This document shows positions 1 to 12,397 of a stretch of DNA of 64,000 nt, one piece after another (position 1 is the first letter of the stretch; the number at the start of each line of letters is the position of its first letter). The translations under genes and the position numbers were made by a program. The notes below the pieces were generated by a model. That model was not told where the DNA came from. It was given only the letters and a program-made list of their open reading frames with translations, and did not search any database. Origin of the DNA: Bombardia bombarda (lineage: Eukaryota; Ascomycota; Sordariomycetes; Sordariales; Lasiosphaeriaceae); contig JAULSR010000006.1 of NCBI GenBank assembly GCA_030512295.1, positions 558,001 through 622,000 of the forward strand, in the 5' to 3' direction.

Positions 1-580
1 GAGATGGACAAGCTTCTCGTGGCGGACAAGGAGATCACTGATGTCCATATAAGCATACTTTGTCAGACGGTGTGGGAGTGGGTTCTGGTTGAGGGTATGA
101 GGGAGTGTATGTGGCAGAATATCAAGAGATAGGGCGGAAGAAGCTGGGTGCCAGGCAGGCTAGGGCTACCTAGGTATCAAGGAAGGAGGGGAGGTGACCA
201 GTAGTAGATGGTGAGTGGTGGAAGCACAGCCAAGCGCCCAAAACGCAGATAACTCACACAAATTGGGGGGCACAAGAATGGGGTCAGACTCACCGTCGTC
301 CAAACGTTTTCCCACATCGGTCCCAGGCGCACGAAAACGGCTTTTCTTTGGTATGAGTCCTCTCGTGCCTCTGCACATGCTCCACACGCCTAATATGACA
401 TTGCAATGTAAGCTAATATGAAGTAAAGGAGGTGGATGGGGTGTCTTGTTGCCTGACTGACCTGAAGCGTTTGCTGCAGTACTGGCACGGCAGGGTCTTT
501 GGTTTCTGGTGGCGGGACTCCCCATTCTCGTCGGCAATACTGGAGGGAGCCGGAGCCTCGATTGACTGCAGTGGCAGCAT
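1..580 (-). CDS. C2H2 zinc-finger transcription factor, 5' part (3' end outside window)
   Basis: Minus-strand gene cut by the left edge. Exon 1 is 580-462, exon 2 is 389-294 and exon 3 runs from 37 off the window; introns are 461-390 (72 nt) and 293-38 (256 nt). The joined frame gives a short N-terminus, then two fungal C2H2 fingers. Finger 1 starts LPCQYCSKRFRRVEHVQRH and ends with the HERTH linker. Finger 2 starts FSCAWDRCGKTFGRR and ends with DLLVRHEKLVH in exon 3. Both splice joins fall inside fingers and restore exact Cys2His2 spacing, which is the main support. The start at 580 gives 39 residues before the first join; an in-frame ATG at 940 would add a low-complexity leader that I judge to be UTR. 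Family members are nuclear DNA-binding regulators, often with a C-terminal fungal transcription-factor domain, which cannot be seen here. The target is unknown. Confidence 0.82.
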
Positions 581-3500
581 GGCGTCTGAGAGGCTTGCCT
601 GACTGGATTGGGGTATCGGAATGGGTAATGTACGAAAAAAAAGTCGCGCAGGCTGAGAAGTGGGGGATGGAGATGGAGGAGATGGGGAAAGGGGAAAGAA
701 AGGGGAGAGCAGCCCAGATCGAGCTGGAAGGCGGTCAAGGGGTCCCCAAGGAGGGATATGTTTTGCGGGGTGCCTCGTGTGAGCAGATGGGTAAATCAAG
801 AAGCACAAATCATCCTCGTCTTGTATGTAATATTCAGCCCTGGGATATGTTTGCAGAGCCAAGAAGAAGCTTAGCTCTCTTGCCTCGTTGTGGTTACCCC
901 CTCGTTTGCCTGGGATGAGTTTAGCGCACTCGCTGCTCACTGGTTCCTCCCTCTAACCACCCAGGTTTGTGGTAATTTCTAACGGTCCCCTTCCGTCCCC
1001 TGGCGCATCTGCACAACAATCGCAGAGCTTGGACGATGCTGGCCCACGGGAGGATGGTGGACGAAATACAGGCGGCAAAGAGGTTGATGTCGGGCGACAG
1101 CTTAGAAGTTCAGAACTACCTGGTAGGTAGGTGGTCTGGAAGAGGTCGGGAGGAATAGAGTTGCGAGCGGGGAAGCAAACGCGAGCAAACTGGCAGCCAC
1201 TATGACCGACAATGACACAATAGAAGCACGACAGAAACAGCAGACAGCAGACAGCGGGACTGAAGTTTCTAGTAGCTAGATTGCAGATTGTAGACCCCTG
1301 TGGGGCTTTAGTCTGAGAGTTTGGGGGTGGCGTGAATGGGCGTGTCTGTCTCCAAAGAGCGTTGAGCAATGTGGTGCAGTGCGGTGCGATGTGGTTGGTG
1401 GTGGTGGAGGAAGAGGGTGGTGAAGGGGTGGTGTGGTGGATGTCGACGTCAAATTGGCAAAGTCAAAGTCAAAGTCAAAGTCAATCGACCCGAGCGACCG
1501 ATCCTTGGCGTTTCTATCCAAAGTTCAAGATTGGGTAAATGCGGGCGTACAAACGCCGCGTGAGGAGGAAGTAAAAAACGAGGTACGAAGTATTCAGTAA
1601 GGTAGATGGAGGAAGAAACGGGGAACGGGACGCGGAGATGCAGAAGCGGGGAATACCTAGACAGACAATAGTCCAAGCAAAGTAATAAGGGGGGGGCGGT
1701 AGGCCAGGCACAAGCGAGCGAGGCGCGCAGCCTGCAGCAACAAGAGGAGAGAGAGGAGGCGGGGAAGGGGGACTCGGTAGCCGGAAGAACCAGGTGGGAA
1801 AGAGGAGAAAGACGTGTCCCAGGTAGCAGTTGCCCTGTTGTGCTGCCCTGCCGTGCTGCACCTGCCATTTACTTTATTCCCGTCTGTCACAAACGTCCAA
1901 AACGCCTACTCGAATTTTGGCGAGATATCCATTCGCCGATAGCTTATCTACAGGAAAGCTGCGTGTTTTTCTATCTATCGTGTCGTTCTGTGTATCGCCA
2001 ACTAGTTCTACCTCCTGGTACTGCACATAGAAGCAGGCGGCCATGAAGCGGCCGGTCGCGTGTGGGGAGAACTGTCTTCGGTGCCTCGGCCAAGCGAGAC
2101 GCCGCCAGAGACGGAAGCTGAGGACCACACTAAGAGCGGTGACGAAGGTACCTAACTCTGGGCAGGTGCATTTATCTGCGGGATTCGGAGTCTGGACTCT
2201 GTATCCGAATTGTCTTAAGACAGCTCTGAAAAAGAGTTTACAAGACACTTCACAATGACGGCACCATCCATGTTCATTAGGTATTGTCTGGTGGCAGGCG
2301 CTGCCCAACCCCGCCCACGCCCTCAGCAAAACGAGCTCCCCGGGATTGTGGGCGCTGGAGAAAGGGGGAAAGAAAATCTGGGGAAAGCTGGAGGTGGTGC
2401 TCAAGGTAGCCCATGCTCCTCCCGCTCTAGCCCCTGTCCCTGTCCCTTCCTTCCTTCCTCCGCATTGGAGAAAGCACCGTGTCAAGAAAAGGAGGGGCCA
2501 GGTTTTGCTGTTCTGGGGTAGGTGGCTTGATTGCTTGCCTTGGCGGATGGGATGTGGGGATTGGGGGGCCCAATCACGGCCGGTTGCAATTTCGCAACTT
2601 TCTTGGGGTCCGGGGCGGGAGACGGGACTGGCAATCGAACTGGCATCATTATCAAGGCTTCCATCCGAGTAACGAAAAAAACGTGAAGGCCCGACGCGAC
2701 TTCCGCGCATTATTATTACGCGTCTTCTGAATAGCCATATTTACGTGTTCCATGTCCAAGAACTGCCGAGAAGAACGAGGACCAACGAGGACCCTCGTTC
2801 ATCATGCTGTAACCGCACAGTCCGGGACACAGCCAGCCACTTGATTCTTGATTCTGGCTCTCAGACCTCCAAAGGTCAAGACGTCAGTTCTCGTTGCTCG
2901 GTCTTCTTCTTGGCGAGAGAATGATGCCGGCGCACGGGACACCTTCTACTGTATGCACATTATATGGTATATACTCTCGACATCGAGGCATGACTGTCGC
3001 GTCATGTCCGCGTGATAGCTTTGTATAAACCACGAGTGGGTGGCAGGCAAGGTGCCAAACAGCATGAGACAACCTTCATGAGGAACGTTCCCCATGGGGG
3101 GCCCAGGGTGAGAAGAGCCGAGCAGTGCATGTTGCACTGGAAAGCGGGGTGGCCCCATCCCAACCGACCGTGTGCCTTGAGTCTTGACATCTGAACCGAG
3201 GAACTATCGTCAACCTGCACCTGCACCACCCCCTGCTTTGGCACGCCCACAAACCTGTTGCTAGAAGACGAACGATAGATGAGGCAGAGTGACGACGAGT
3301 ACTGCGTCTTTGATTCTTGAAGAGATTTTGCATCTGGGTCTAAGATGTCGGGTAAACATGCGATCTTGCCATATCGGGCTCTCACCATCTGCCGCAGATA
3401 TCAATTCACATCACGAAATCACAAGCCAAGTCTTGCGAGTCCCATGATGTATGTACTCTGTAAGTGGTGTAATGAGGTGGGTGCCAAATATGAGGATAGG

Positions 3501-6420
3501 AAAAAAACGTGAATTATTCCTACTGCGGCTGTGGAAGTACCAATGTGGGGATGCGCTACCACCTGTTGGAGAACTGGGGAAACGACAGAAGTCCTTGGTC
3601 GTGGAGGAGGGGGAGCTTTTCCCACCAATTCTCTGTGCGGAGAAGCGCCCGGACACAGTGAGATGAGACCTCCACCGCACTCCCACTGTGTGCCGCTACG
3701 GTACCCGCCCAGGTACATTACAGTACATACATACTTACGGTACCTTCCTTGGTTGTTTACCTACCGGCGGTGGAAATGTCTGTCCATGGGACGGAAGGTC
3801 CGCCACCGTCCGCTCTTCTCGTGTCAACACCTCACTGCTCTCAGATGTGCAGATACCCAAGGGTGTTATTCCCAGCGCTGGCGCAATTGTGCCTTAAGCC
3901 CCGGGGTATTTCCTGTATGCAAAGAATAAAAAAACGACAAGATGGCGGGGGTTGTGGTCAATGCGCAAACCTTCTTCGGGCAGTCAGTAGCAACCTACCT
4001 TTACGGTAGGTAGTAGGCATTTGCAGGGCACACGACTCACTGGCAGGGCAGTCGCAAGAGCGGGAGTCACGACCTACCTACCTATGCACTCGGCTTGAAG
4101 CATCCGACATTCAAGTACCATCAGCCAGCACAACAGACAGCCCAATCCAGAAGTTGGCGAGTTCCCGACAGACGCGCTCCCCGCAAAATGATACGGCGCC
4201 AAGACCTTAGGGATATTGAAAGCCGACAGCATGGAGTACCTTGGTCCGATAGCAGCATCTCCACGATTAAGCCTGCTGCCGTCCAATATGACAGACACTT
4301 CGTCCTCCCTCCAGATTTCCGTCCATATTAGCCAAAATGCTGCCCATCTGAGGTCAGCACCCGGGCCACTCACTGACCAACTCTCTGCGCCCAACCAGAC
4401 TCGCGATGGCCTCGTCGCCAGCTTCGTCATAAACTTCACCATGGCTATGATGGACACTCATGAACACGACCATGGCCTCCTCTGACCCTTGGTGAAGCTG
4501 CGAGCCAGCTCTTCAGTTCTGGAACCACCGATATCTCAACGTCAAACATGACACCCGCTCCAGCATCGTGAACGAGTTTCTCCTCAGGGATAAATGGCTG
4601 AACCCCGTTTGGGCCGTCCCTCGATATTGCGGGTCGAAGTAAAGAGGTCGTTGATACACCCCGAGATAGGGTTCCCAAACAGGCCAACCCCAATCTGCTT
4701 TGATCTTCAAGAACTGCACCGCCAATCAAGGCTTGGAGATGCTCCAAAGGATAGGATCCAGGCATTCTAGTATCTCTCACCGCTCCGGTGGATGTTATGC
4801 GACACCTCTCTGGAAGATGCGTTGAACTTCTGTGGCCATGCTCCTTCAAGTAATTGAGCAAGACAGTTTTAATATCCAAAGCAAAGCGCGCAATCACAGA
4901 CTGCGTCTTTGGCTAACTACCTTCTTACCTTGATCCTGCGGCCTCTTGGATTGTTTGTTCTCAGACCTTGTCCACAATACCTGTGAAAGAAAATCAGGAA
5001 AAAACAACAGACAAAAGACACTGCTTGCCAAGCAAGTTTTTCAGGCATAGAGAAATCCCAAGCGGGTGCGGATGACCATAATCCAGGCATATGAACTGGG
5101 AAACCAAGTCTCGACGTCGACACAACTCTACCAAGCTGCTGACTACGTAGCATCCCGAACTCGGTTCGGTGCATGCAGTACTCGGGAACAATTAGTCACA
5201 GTCGCGCGAACGCATCAGCCTCCTGAAAGCAACCCCTCAAAGGGGCGCTCTCAAAACGCCCTCGGATTTGGCGTCACCAGATAACCCTGAAGCTCGGGCG
5301 GTAATCCCCGTCTTTGACCGTATCGTCCGTCCTTAGTGCAACCATAATTGTTCACCTTCCCGAACCTACCACTACTATGCTACTACTCCGCCGTGTAAGG
5401 TTGTAAGTAAGGTTGTCATCAAACAAGCTGCCTACATACAGCAGGCGCTTGGGCCAGATAGGTACGTAACAATAACCGAACAAGGGGCCAAGTGCGTTGC
5501 TCAGAAGATGCTTGTGATCATCAACAGATCGTCCGATGGTCATCGGACGGGTGCCGACTGGTAACATCCGGCCTTACTCGTTGCATTCATGATTCGTCCC
5601 CCATTCAACCTCTGGACCGCAGCTGGCGAATCACAACTCGTGTCGCAGATATACCCCTTCATCTAAGTCCCGCAACCACCCTCCCCCTGAGCTTAGTGTG
5701 CCACAAGCCTAAAACCCCAGACCAGTCGCTTCTTTCCGCTTTCTTGGAAAATATGGGGATCCCGAGAGATGATCTCTCGTGCAGCTGGCCTGTGATATCC
5801 AATGTCTCACTTCTCACCTCCAGCCTCATCAACCTCTCATGGCCTCTTGAGGACAGCACACCCAAGACAACAGCAGGCTCAAGTGAGCAGTCGATTTCGT
5901 AACATCTATTCACTATCTCAACCGGATGACTAGTGGTCATGATCTGTAGAAGTCGACGTGTGCATCAACCTACTGGGCATGGACATGGATATGAAAGGGC
6001 GGCAAGGACCAGGGCAACGGATCCACACGGAAATCCCGCGAATGGCGATTGCTTCTTGCTTCTTCCAGGCCTTCCTTGACTCGGAGCATGTTACCTTAGC
6101 GCTTAATACTTCCGAGCTAGCACTGAGACCCGGATGGTCTTCTGGAACTGGGAACCTTGTTTCTGGGACTTTCTCCTGGATCGCGTGGGGCAGGAACAAT
6201 CGGCCCTTTGCGATGGATGGATCGTGTGAGCCTCATGTTACATACACAACAAGCAAGCAAACCAAGCAAGCCACCACACACTCTTTCAATATTTGATGTC
6301 TCTCGGCTCTCAATTCCAGAAGCGGCTCCGGCCCGACATTGCAACGCCACCACCAGGCTGACGGGTCAGGTATTGTTTTCTCTATCCTACATGTGCTTGC
6401 GCCTCATGAAAGTTTGTTTT
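581..6420. other. Gene-free region: CT-rich leader/promoter and unassigned DNA
   Basis: No supportable gene. From 581 to about 1900 the minus strand is strongly pyrimidine-rich, as expected for the 5' leader and promoter of the adjacent C2H2 gene. A 278-codon open frame at 1874-2710 (minus) is composition-driven and has no recognisable domain. From 2700 to 6400 there are only short overlapping frames on both strands. A patch at 4445-5940 has somewhat protein-like minus-strand frames, but I can assign no family. Copies of the ACCTACCT/AGGTAGGT motif occur near 1128, 3996 and 4074. Confidence 0.6.
1458..1484. repeat. Hexanucleotide microsatellite (CAAAGT)4
   Basis: Four tandem copies of CAAAGT with a partial fifth lie in the putative upstream region of the C2H2 gene. 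On the minus strand this is a run of ACTTTG units. Confidence 0.85.
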
Positions 6421-6425
6421 TGGGG

Positions 6426-6431
6426 TATAAA
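6426..6431 (+). promoter_or_regulatory. TATA box candidate for the GH55 gene
   Basis: TATAAA lies 133 nt before the GH55 start codon, a plausible spacing for a regulated fungal gene with a short leader. It was read by eye; no transcription start is known. Confidence 0.45.
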
Positions 6432-6563
6432 CATGGACCGTCCCGCCAGAGTTAGGTTGGGAGGGAGCAGGACTGGCTTATTGTTGCTTGTGAACGTCCC
6501 GCAGTACATACAAGCAGCAACGGGCTTTTCTGGGCTAAAATTGGTCTACTGGCTACCAGCATC

Positions 6564-9373
6564 ATGCGCTTCACCTCTCTGTTGCTGGCTGCTGCCGGCC
6601 TGGCGTCCACCGTCAGTGCCTACTGGCTTGGTGATATAGCTCGTGAGACTTCTTTCAATACCTGATCCCGTGGTATCTTTCTCAGACTAACGACGTTGAA
6701 GACCAAGGAAACGCCCCTTTTTCCGGAGCCGGCTACTCGGTATTCCGCAATGTCAGAGACTATGGCGCCAAGGGTACGTAATGTTGAGAGTTATTTTCAA
6801 CGTTAAAACCCTGAGAAGTCACCCTAAATAGGGGCTCACCGACCACTACAATAGGAGACGGTGTTACTGATGACACGAATGCTATCGATGCGGCTATCAA
6901 CGCTGGAAATCCCTGCAACCAGGGTTGTGTAAGTCACACACTAGGCAACGCCTTGCCAAGAACCAGTTCTGATCATCATGCATACCAGACTTCGACCACC
7001 ACGACCCCGGCGCTCGTATACTTCCCGGCCGGCACATACCTTATTTCTGGATCAATCAAACCAGCCTACTTCACGCAGCTTGTCGGAGATGCCAGCTCCC
7101 CTCCAACTCTCAAGGCGACGGCCAACTTTGCTGGCTTCGGTCTCATCGACGGCAACCCCTATTACACGTCCGTCCTCAACTGGAAGGCGGTCAATGTCTT
7201 TTTCCGTCAGGTTCGAAACTTTGTCATCGACACCACCAACATACCACCAGGGAACGCGGCAACTGGCATGCATTGGCCAACCTCGCAGGCAACGAGTCTG
7301 CAGAACATTGTCTTCAACATGCCCTCAACCTCGGATGTGGTCCATGTCGGTCTGTTTATGGAAGAGGGAAGCGGCGGCTTCTTGACCGATCTCACCTTTA
7401 ATGGTGGCGCCACGGGTGCTTCCATGGGGAACCAGCAGTACACCATGAGGAACTTGAAGTTTAATAACTGCAAGACTGGTAGGCTGCCTTTCTTCTTGTC
7501 CTAAAATGGCCAATCACTAATGACTTTAAGCCATCATCCAACTATGGAACTGGGGCTGGACATACTTTGGCCTATCCATCAACAACTGCCAGGTTGGTAT
7601 CGATATCTCAGCTGGGGGGCCCGGAAGTATCCAAACGGGCTCTGTGACCCTGATCGATAGCTCCCTGACCAACGTGGGCGTCGGCGTTCTCACCGCCTGG
7701 ACGACTGGCTCGACCCCGGAGACGGGCGGCAGCTTGATCCTGGAAAACATCGCGCTGAGCAACGTGCCTGTCGCAGTCAAGGGCCCCAACGGCACGATGC
7801 TCTCAGGTTCAACAGGCGCCGTGACGATCACGGCATGGGGCAACGGCCACAGCTACACGCCGTCCGGGCCCTCCGAGTGGAGCGGCACCGTCACGGCCAA
7901 CCCACGCCCGGCTGCGCTGCTGGCCAACGGGAGGTACTACGCGCGCTCCAAGCCCCAGTACGAGACCCTGCCAGCTTCGTCCTTCGTATCCGCCCGATCG
8001 GCCGGCGCCCGCGGCGACGGCGCCACCGACGACACAGCGGCGCTCCAAAATGCCATCAACAGCGCCGTCGCCGCCGGCAAGGTCCTCTTCCTCGACTATG
8101 GCCTATACCGCGTCACGAGCACCATCAGCATCCCTCCCGGCGCCAAGATCGTCGGCGAGTCGTTCCCGACCATCATGTCGGCCGGCGCCTTCTTCAACGA
8201 CATCACCCACCCCAAGCCGGTGTTGCAGGTGGGCGCCACGTCGGGCCAGCCCGGCTACGTCGAGCTGAGCGACTTTATCGTCTCGACGCAAAACGCCCAG
8301 GCTGGCGCGATCCTGATCGAGTGGAACCTGGCGACGAGTGGTACGCCTAGTGGTATGTGGGACGTGCATGCGCGCGTCGGCGGCTTCACGGGCAGCCAGC
8401 AGCAAGTGGCGCAGTGCGTCAAGACGCCGTCGAATGCGGCCGTCAACCCGAACTGCATTGTTGCTTACATGTCGATGCACGTCACCAAGGCGGCGAGCGG
8501 GTTGTATATGGAGAATGTGTGGCTTTGGTATGTGGCGCTTTCTGTTGTCTTTCAGGGGGTTGGACCAAGTCTGGAACCAGGACCAGTGGACTGGATGTGA
8601 AAAAGAAAGGGGTATGGTTGATCGATCTCGGCTAATAGGGGTGAAAACAACACAGGACTGCCGACCACGACATTGATGACGCGGCAAACACGCAGATCAC
8701 TGTCTATAGCGGACGGGGGCTTTGTAAGTGATACAACGTCCAGGAAAGGCTGTATAAAGGGGTAACAGCTGACTGACTGGCGGTACTCTCCAGACATTGA
8801 GTCGACAACAGGCACTTTCTGGCTCTACGGAACCGGCTCTGAGCACCACGTACTATATCAGTACCAGCTTTCGGGAACGCAAAACATCTTCATGGGTCAG
8901 ATCCAGACCGAGACACCGTGAGCATTTAGCCCCTTCCTACTCTCACCGCAAGAGGAAAGTGTTCTCTAACAAAAACAAGATACTACCAACCCACCCCCAA
9001 CGCCCTCTCGCCCTTCACCCCCGTCGCCTCGCTCAACGATCCCGACTTCATCGCCTCGTGCGCCGGCGTCGCTGGCAACTGCGCTGCTGCTTGGGGCTTG
9101 CGCGTGCTCAACTCTAAGAACGTGCTCATCTACGGCGCCGGGCTGTACTCCTTCTTTAGCAACTACAGTACCTCGTGTTCGACGTTCACGGCCGGCCAGA
9201 CCTGCCAGGCGCGGATCGCGTCAATCGAAGGGACGGCGGATAATGTCAACATCTACAATCTCAACACGATTGGGTCGCAGAGCATGCTGAACCGGAACGG
9301 GCAGCAGATAGCGTGGTATGGGGATAATGTGAATGTATTTCCTTCGTGTGTGGCGCTGTTTAAGAGTAGTTAG
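6564..9373 (+). CDS. Secreted glucan 1,3-beta-glucosidase, glycoside hydrolase family 55
   Basis: Eight exons: 6564-6642, 6702-6773, 6855-6928, 6989-7478, 7531-8527, 8656-8723, 8794-8917 and 8980-9373. They join in frame to 765 residues, the usual GH55 size. Residues 1-19 form a signal peptide (MRFTSLLLAAAGLASTVSA) before YWLGDIAHQG, a typical mature start. Two parallel beta-helix repeats are seen. The first opens at residues 42-57 (RNVRDYGAKGDGVTDD) and the second near residue 390 (SARSAGARGDGATDD). VWLWTADHDIDD, rebuilt across the 8528-8655 intron, and the SGTQNIFMGQIQTETP segment are family hallmarks. GH55 enzymes release glucose or oligomers from beta-1,3-glucan outside the cell, which suits fungal wall turnover, mycoparasitism or callose degradation; the choice cannot be made here. 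A TATA box lies upstream. Exo action is the family norm, not proven from sequence. Confidence 0.93.
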
Positions 9374-9779
9374 GGGGAATTTGAGAGGAGGGAAATGGTG
9401 ACATGGGGTTTAGGCAGGTTTGATGCTGGCTACCTACCTAGGAAAGCCGGGTTATATTTCACTTCATGTGCATACTTTTTGTTGGCTGATCATGGCGGAT
9501 TGTAGATGCACATTATTATGGCAAATACTGGCTCAATTTCTACACACGCAACCAACTCGCAATCCTCTTTTATGTGTGCTACGGTAAATTATTTCATTAT
9601 CGCTCTGACTCCATCGCCTACTCGCAAATCATCACGTACCAGCGCTCCGCCCAATAGGCCATGATCAGTTTTACACCACCATCAACACCACCATCACAGC
9701 CCCTCCTCCCGTTCATCATCAGACTCATCAACCATCAATCATAAACCCCCACCCATCCAGCCCGTATACACGTACCTAC

Positions 9780-10823
9780 CTACCCATCAAGCGAATACCC
9801 AACCTCCCCCTCCCCCTCCCCCTCCCCCCTCCTCCCCATCTCCACCAACCTCACCCTCATCCTCTCCGCCACCCTCCTCAACCCCTTTTCCCCCTCAAGT
9901 CCATCCAGCCCCCCAAAATCACACTCCCCAACCCACGCCCCCACCCCATGCTGCAGCACATTGCGCGCACGCCCTCCCTCCCCAGCACGCACATGTCCCA
10001 CCGACCCGTGCGGCGTCAGCCTCTCCCGCGTGCAGTCGTACACGCCGCGGTGCAGGATATTGTTGTCGTAAAACGCGATATCACCCGGCTGCAGCGCCAC
10101 GCGCGTCTCCCCGGGCAGGCCGGTCTCGTAGGGCGCTGCGGCGCGCTCGGCGGGCGTGCGAGCGCGGCGGTGGCTGCCGGGGATGAGGACGAGGGAGTCG
10201 TCGGGGTGAAGAGCGAGGTTCCATTGGGTGTGTGTTAGTTTTAGTTTTAGTGATGATGAGACATGCAGGGCCGCCTCCTCTTCTTCGGGAGTGGCCGTCC
10301 AGGGGATGTCGTCGCGGTGCCAGCGGAGGGCAAAGTCGGCGTCGGGGCGGACGAGCATGTTGCAGAGTTCCATCACTAACCCGTCATCTTCATCTTCCTC
10401 CTCTCCCTCATTATGGTTGTCATCTGAAGGGGACGGCGAGCATAGCAAAAGCTCCCTGACAATGGCCAGGATCTTGGGCGAAAAGTACAAGCGCGCAAAG
10501 ACGTCGCGGTCGGCCTGGGGCACGGGCAGCCGCGGGTGCAGCAGGTGCTGCACGCCCCAGATGCCGCCAGACTCGGGACCGGGGTCGGGTGCTGACGGCC
10601 AGGGCGGGAACTGCTTGCCGACGGTGCGGATGTGGGGCCACTGGCCGGCGCGGGCGAGGGCGGTGATGCGGGACGCCGAGGCGCGGAGGGCCGAGAGCTC
10701 GGCGGGGGTGAGGATGGAGCGGACGATGACGAAGCCGTTGGTTTGGAGCTGGGTGAAGAGGGGGGAGGGGGAGGCTGATGGTGGGGATGAGGGTTGATCG
10801 GGGGTGGGGGAGAGCGATCCCAT
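9780..10823 (-). CDS. Phytanoyl-CoA dioxygenase (PhyH) family Fe(II)/2-oxoglutarate oxygenase
   Basis: Single-exon frame giving about 347 residues from the ATG at 10823 (MGSLSPTP). The frame stays open to 11024, so starts at 10892 (MQTTEETSS) or 11024 are possible, but that leader is low-complexity. The core begins LFTQLQTNGFVIVRSILTP, the usual PhyH opening. RWHRDDIPW carries the HxD iron ligands, NNILHRGVYD supplies the distal His, and Arg in TRERLTPHG would bind 2-oxoglutarate. These enzymes hydroxylate small lipophilic or secondary metabolites; the substrate here is unknown. Oddities are an acidic insert (GEEEDEDDG), a repeat-encoded SSSLKLKLTHT stretch just before QWNLAL, and a GEGEGEGE run near the C-terminus encoded by a CCCCCT repeat. 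The neighbours suggest no pathway. Confidence 0.82.
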   Translation of the reverse strand: MGSLSPTPDQPSSPPSASPSPLFTQLQTNGFVIVRSILTPAELSALRASASRITALARAGQWPHIRTVGKQFPPWPSAPDPGPESGGIWGVQHLLHPRLPVPQADRDVFARLYFSPKILAIVRELLLCSPSPSDDNHNEGEEEDEDDGLVMELCNMLVRPDADFALRWHRDDIPWTATPEEEEAALHVSSSLKLKLTHTQWNLALHPDDSLVLIPGSHRRARTPAERAAAPYETGLPGETRVALQPGDIAFYDNNILHRGVYDCTRERLTPHGSVGHVRAGEGGRARNVLQHGVGAWVGECDFGGLDGLEGEKGLRRVAERMRVRLVEMGRRGEGEGEGEVGYSLDG

Positions 10824-11248
10824 TGGAAAATCTTTGTCTTTCTGATGATGTGGTCTTCTGAGTTGGTGGCTTGATGTTTCTTCAGTTGTTTGCATGTGCG
10901 AAAGGAGAGGGGGGAGGAGTTGAGAGAGGGGAAAGGGGGGAAAAGTGGAATGTGGGGAAGGCGTAAGTGCGATATGTGGTAGATCGGGATGAACACATGC
11001 GAGGGAAGGAGCGACATACTCCAACTAGCAATAAAATTTGGGGAATGCCTAAAGGTCGTACCTTCCTGTGTAACAACCTCACATGCCACTTTCCACGTAG
11101 ACCGTTCACTACTGCTTAGGCAATTTGGTTACTTTTTGAGCTTTCATTCAGTATCCTTCAATCCCCCGTCTTGATCTACCACTGAAGTAGGGTATATATC
11201 GCCAATACATGCATCTCTCTAAACATTACACATCATTATAAAACCCCA

Positions 11249-12397
11249 TTACTTGCTTCCAAAGACCTTGTCGAAGCCAGTCAGGGTAAACCGGTAGCGG
11301 ACCTTGTTGTCCTTGACCCTCTCGACCGCCTCCTTGCAACCCGCCTCGGAGATATCGATCGTCTCGACCAGGGGGTGGATGCCCTTCTTGGCCGCCAGGG
11401 CCAACATGTCGTCCATCTCCTGGTGGTTTCCGAGATGGCTTCCCGTCAGCTTGGCGGCGTTGCTGACAAAGTCAAAGGCCATTATCTCGGGCAGTGGCTT
11501 GTCGGGTAGGCCGACCATGTGGAACTGGCCGCCGACCTTGAGCGTCGACATGTACGTCTTGAGGTCGAAGGTGTCGGTCATGTCGGAGCAGTTGAGAATG
11601 AAGTCGAACTTGAACGCGTGGGGCTCGGCCCACTTGTCGTCGCTAGTGACGATGACCTCCTGGGCCCCCAGCGTCTGGGCATCGCCCTTCTTGTGCGGAG
11701 AGTGCGTGAGCGCATACGTCTCGGCCCCGAGCGCCTTGCTAAACTGGAGCGCGAGATGGCCCAGCCCGCCGATGCCGCAAATAGCAACCTTCTTGCCCGG
11801 GCCGACGCCTGCTCTTACGAGGGGCGAGTATGTCGTTATTCCAGCGCAAAGCAGTGGTGCGGCGATGTGCGATGGAAGCGCATCGGGGATCTTGAAGACG
11901 TAGTACTCGTGGGCGCGGATATAGTTGGCCCAGCCACCGTGAGCCTTGCTGCCGTCCTCATAATTGGCATTGTAAGTATCTGAAATATCGTGTTAGTGAG
12001 CTGTATCGTCAAACAGATCCAGTATTGATCAGACTTTGTACGTACCAACCAGGTGAGGGCAATAGTTCTCATTGGCGTTTGTGCAGTTCTCGCACTTCAT
12101 GCAAGACCAAACTTGGGCCCCCACACCAACGCGATCTCCCTTCTTGATGTTCTTTACGTTCTTGCCGACATTGACGGCTCGGCCCACAACCTCATGGCCG
12201 ACACAAAGGGGCCCATCAAAGCTGCCCCAGCCGCCTGTTACGGTGTGGACGTCGGATCCGCACACACCGCAGCACTCGATCTGAACATCGATATCGTTTG
12301 CCTCGAATGGCTTTGGCTTCAGCTCAGACTTGTGAAACTCGTTCCATGTCTTTGGCGAATCGACACAGAAGCCTTCGAAAGTGTCTGGATATCCCAT
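11249..12397 (-). CDS. Zinc-dependent NADP alcohol dehydrogenase (cinnamyl-alcohol dehydrogenase type, Adh6/7-like)
   Basis: Two exons, 12397-12046 and 11979-11249, with a 66-nt intron; 360 residues. It is a medium-chain dehydrogenase/reductase. The catalytic zinc motif GVCGSDVH has Cys46, followed by GHE at His68-Glu69. Four structural-zinc cysteines lie at 99, 102, 105 and 113 (CMKCENCTNANENYC). The Rossmann motif is GIGGLGHLALQFSKALG. HGGWANYIRAHEYYVFKIP and LLCAGITTYSPL match the cinnamyl-alcohol dehydrogenase/Adh6 branch, which reduces aromatic and aliphatic aldehydes with NADPH in the cytosol. The cofactor is inferred from the family. Length and motifs are complete, so it should be active. 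The exact substrate is undetermined. Confidence 0.93.

Noticed and set aside
413..940. Longer N-terminus for the C2H2 protein starting at 940
   Set aside because: Residues before the ATG at 580 are low-complexity Ser/Pro and resemble a translated CT-rich leader. Kept only as an alternative start.
1874..2710. 278-codon open frame on the minus strand
   Set aside because: No domain, many Trp/Cys/Arg clusters and no start context. Overlapping frames are open on both strands, so it looks like composition-driven chance.
4445..4897. Minus-strand 150-codon frame as a possible decayed gene
   Set aside because: Some stretches look protein-like, but neighbouring frames would need frameshifts and I recognise no family. 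It needs a BLASTX search before any claim.
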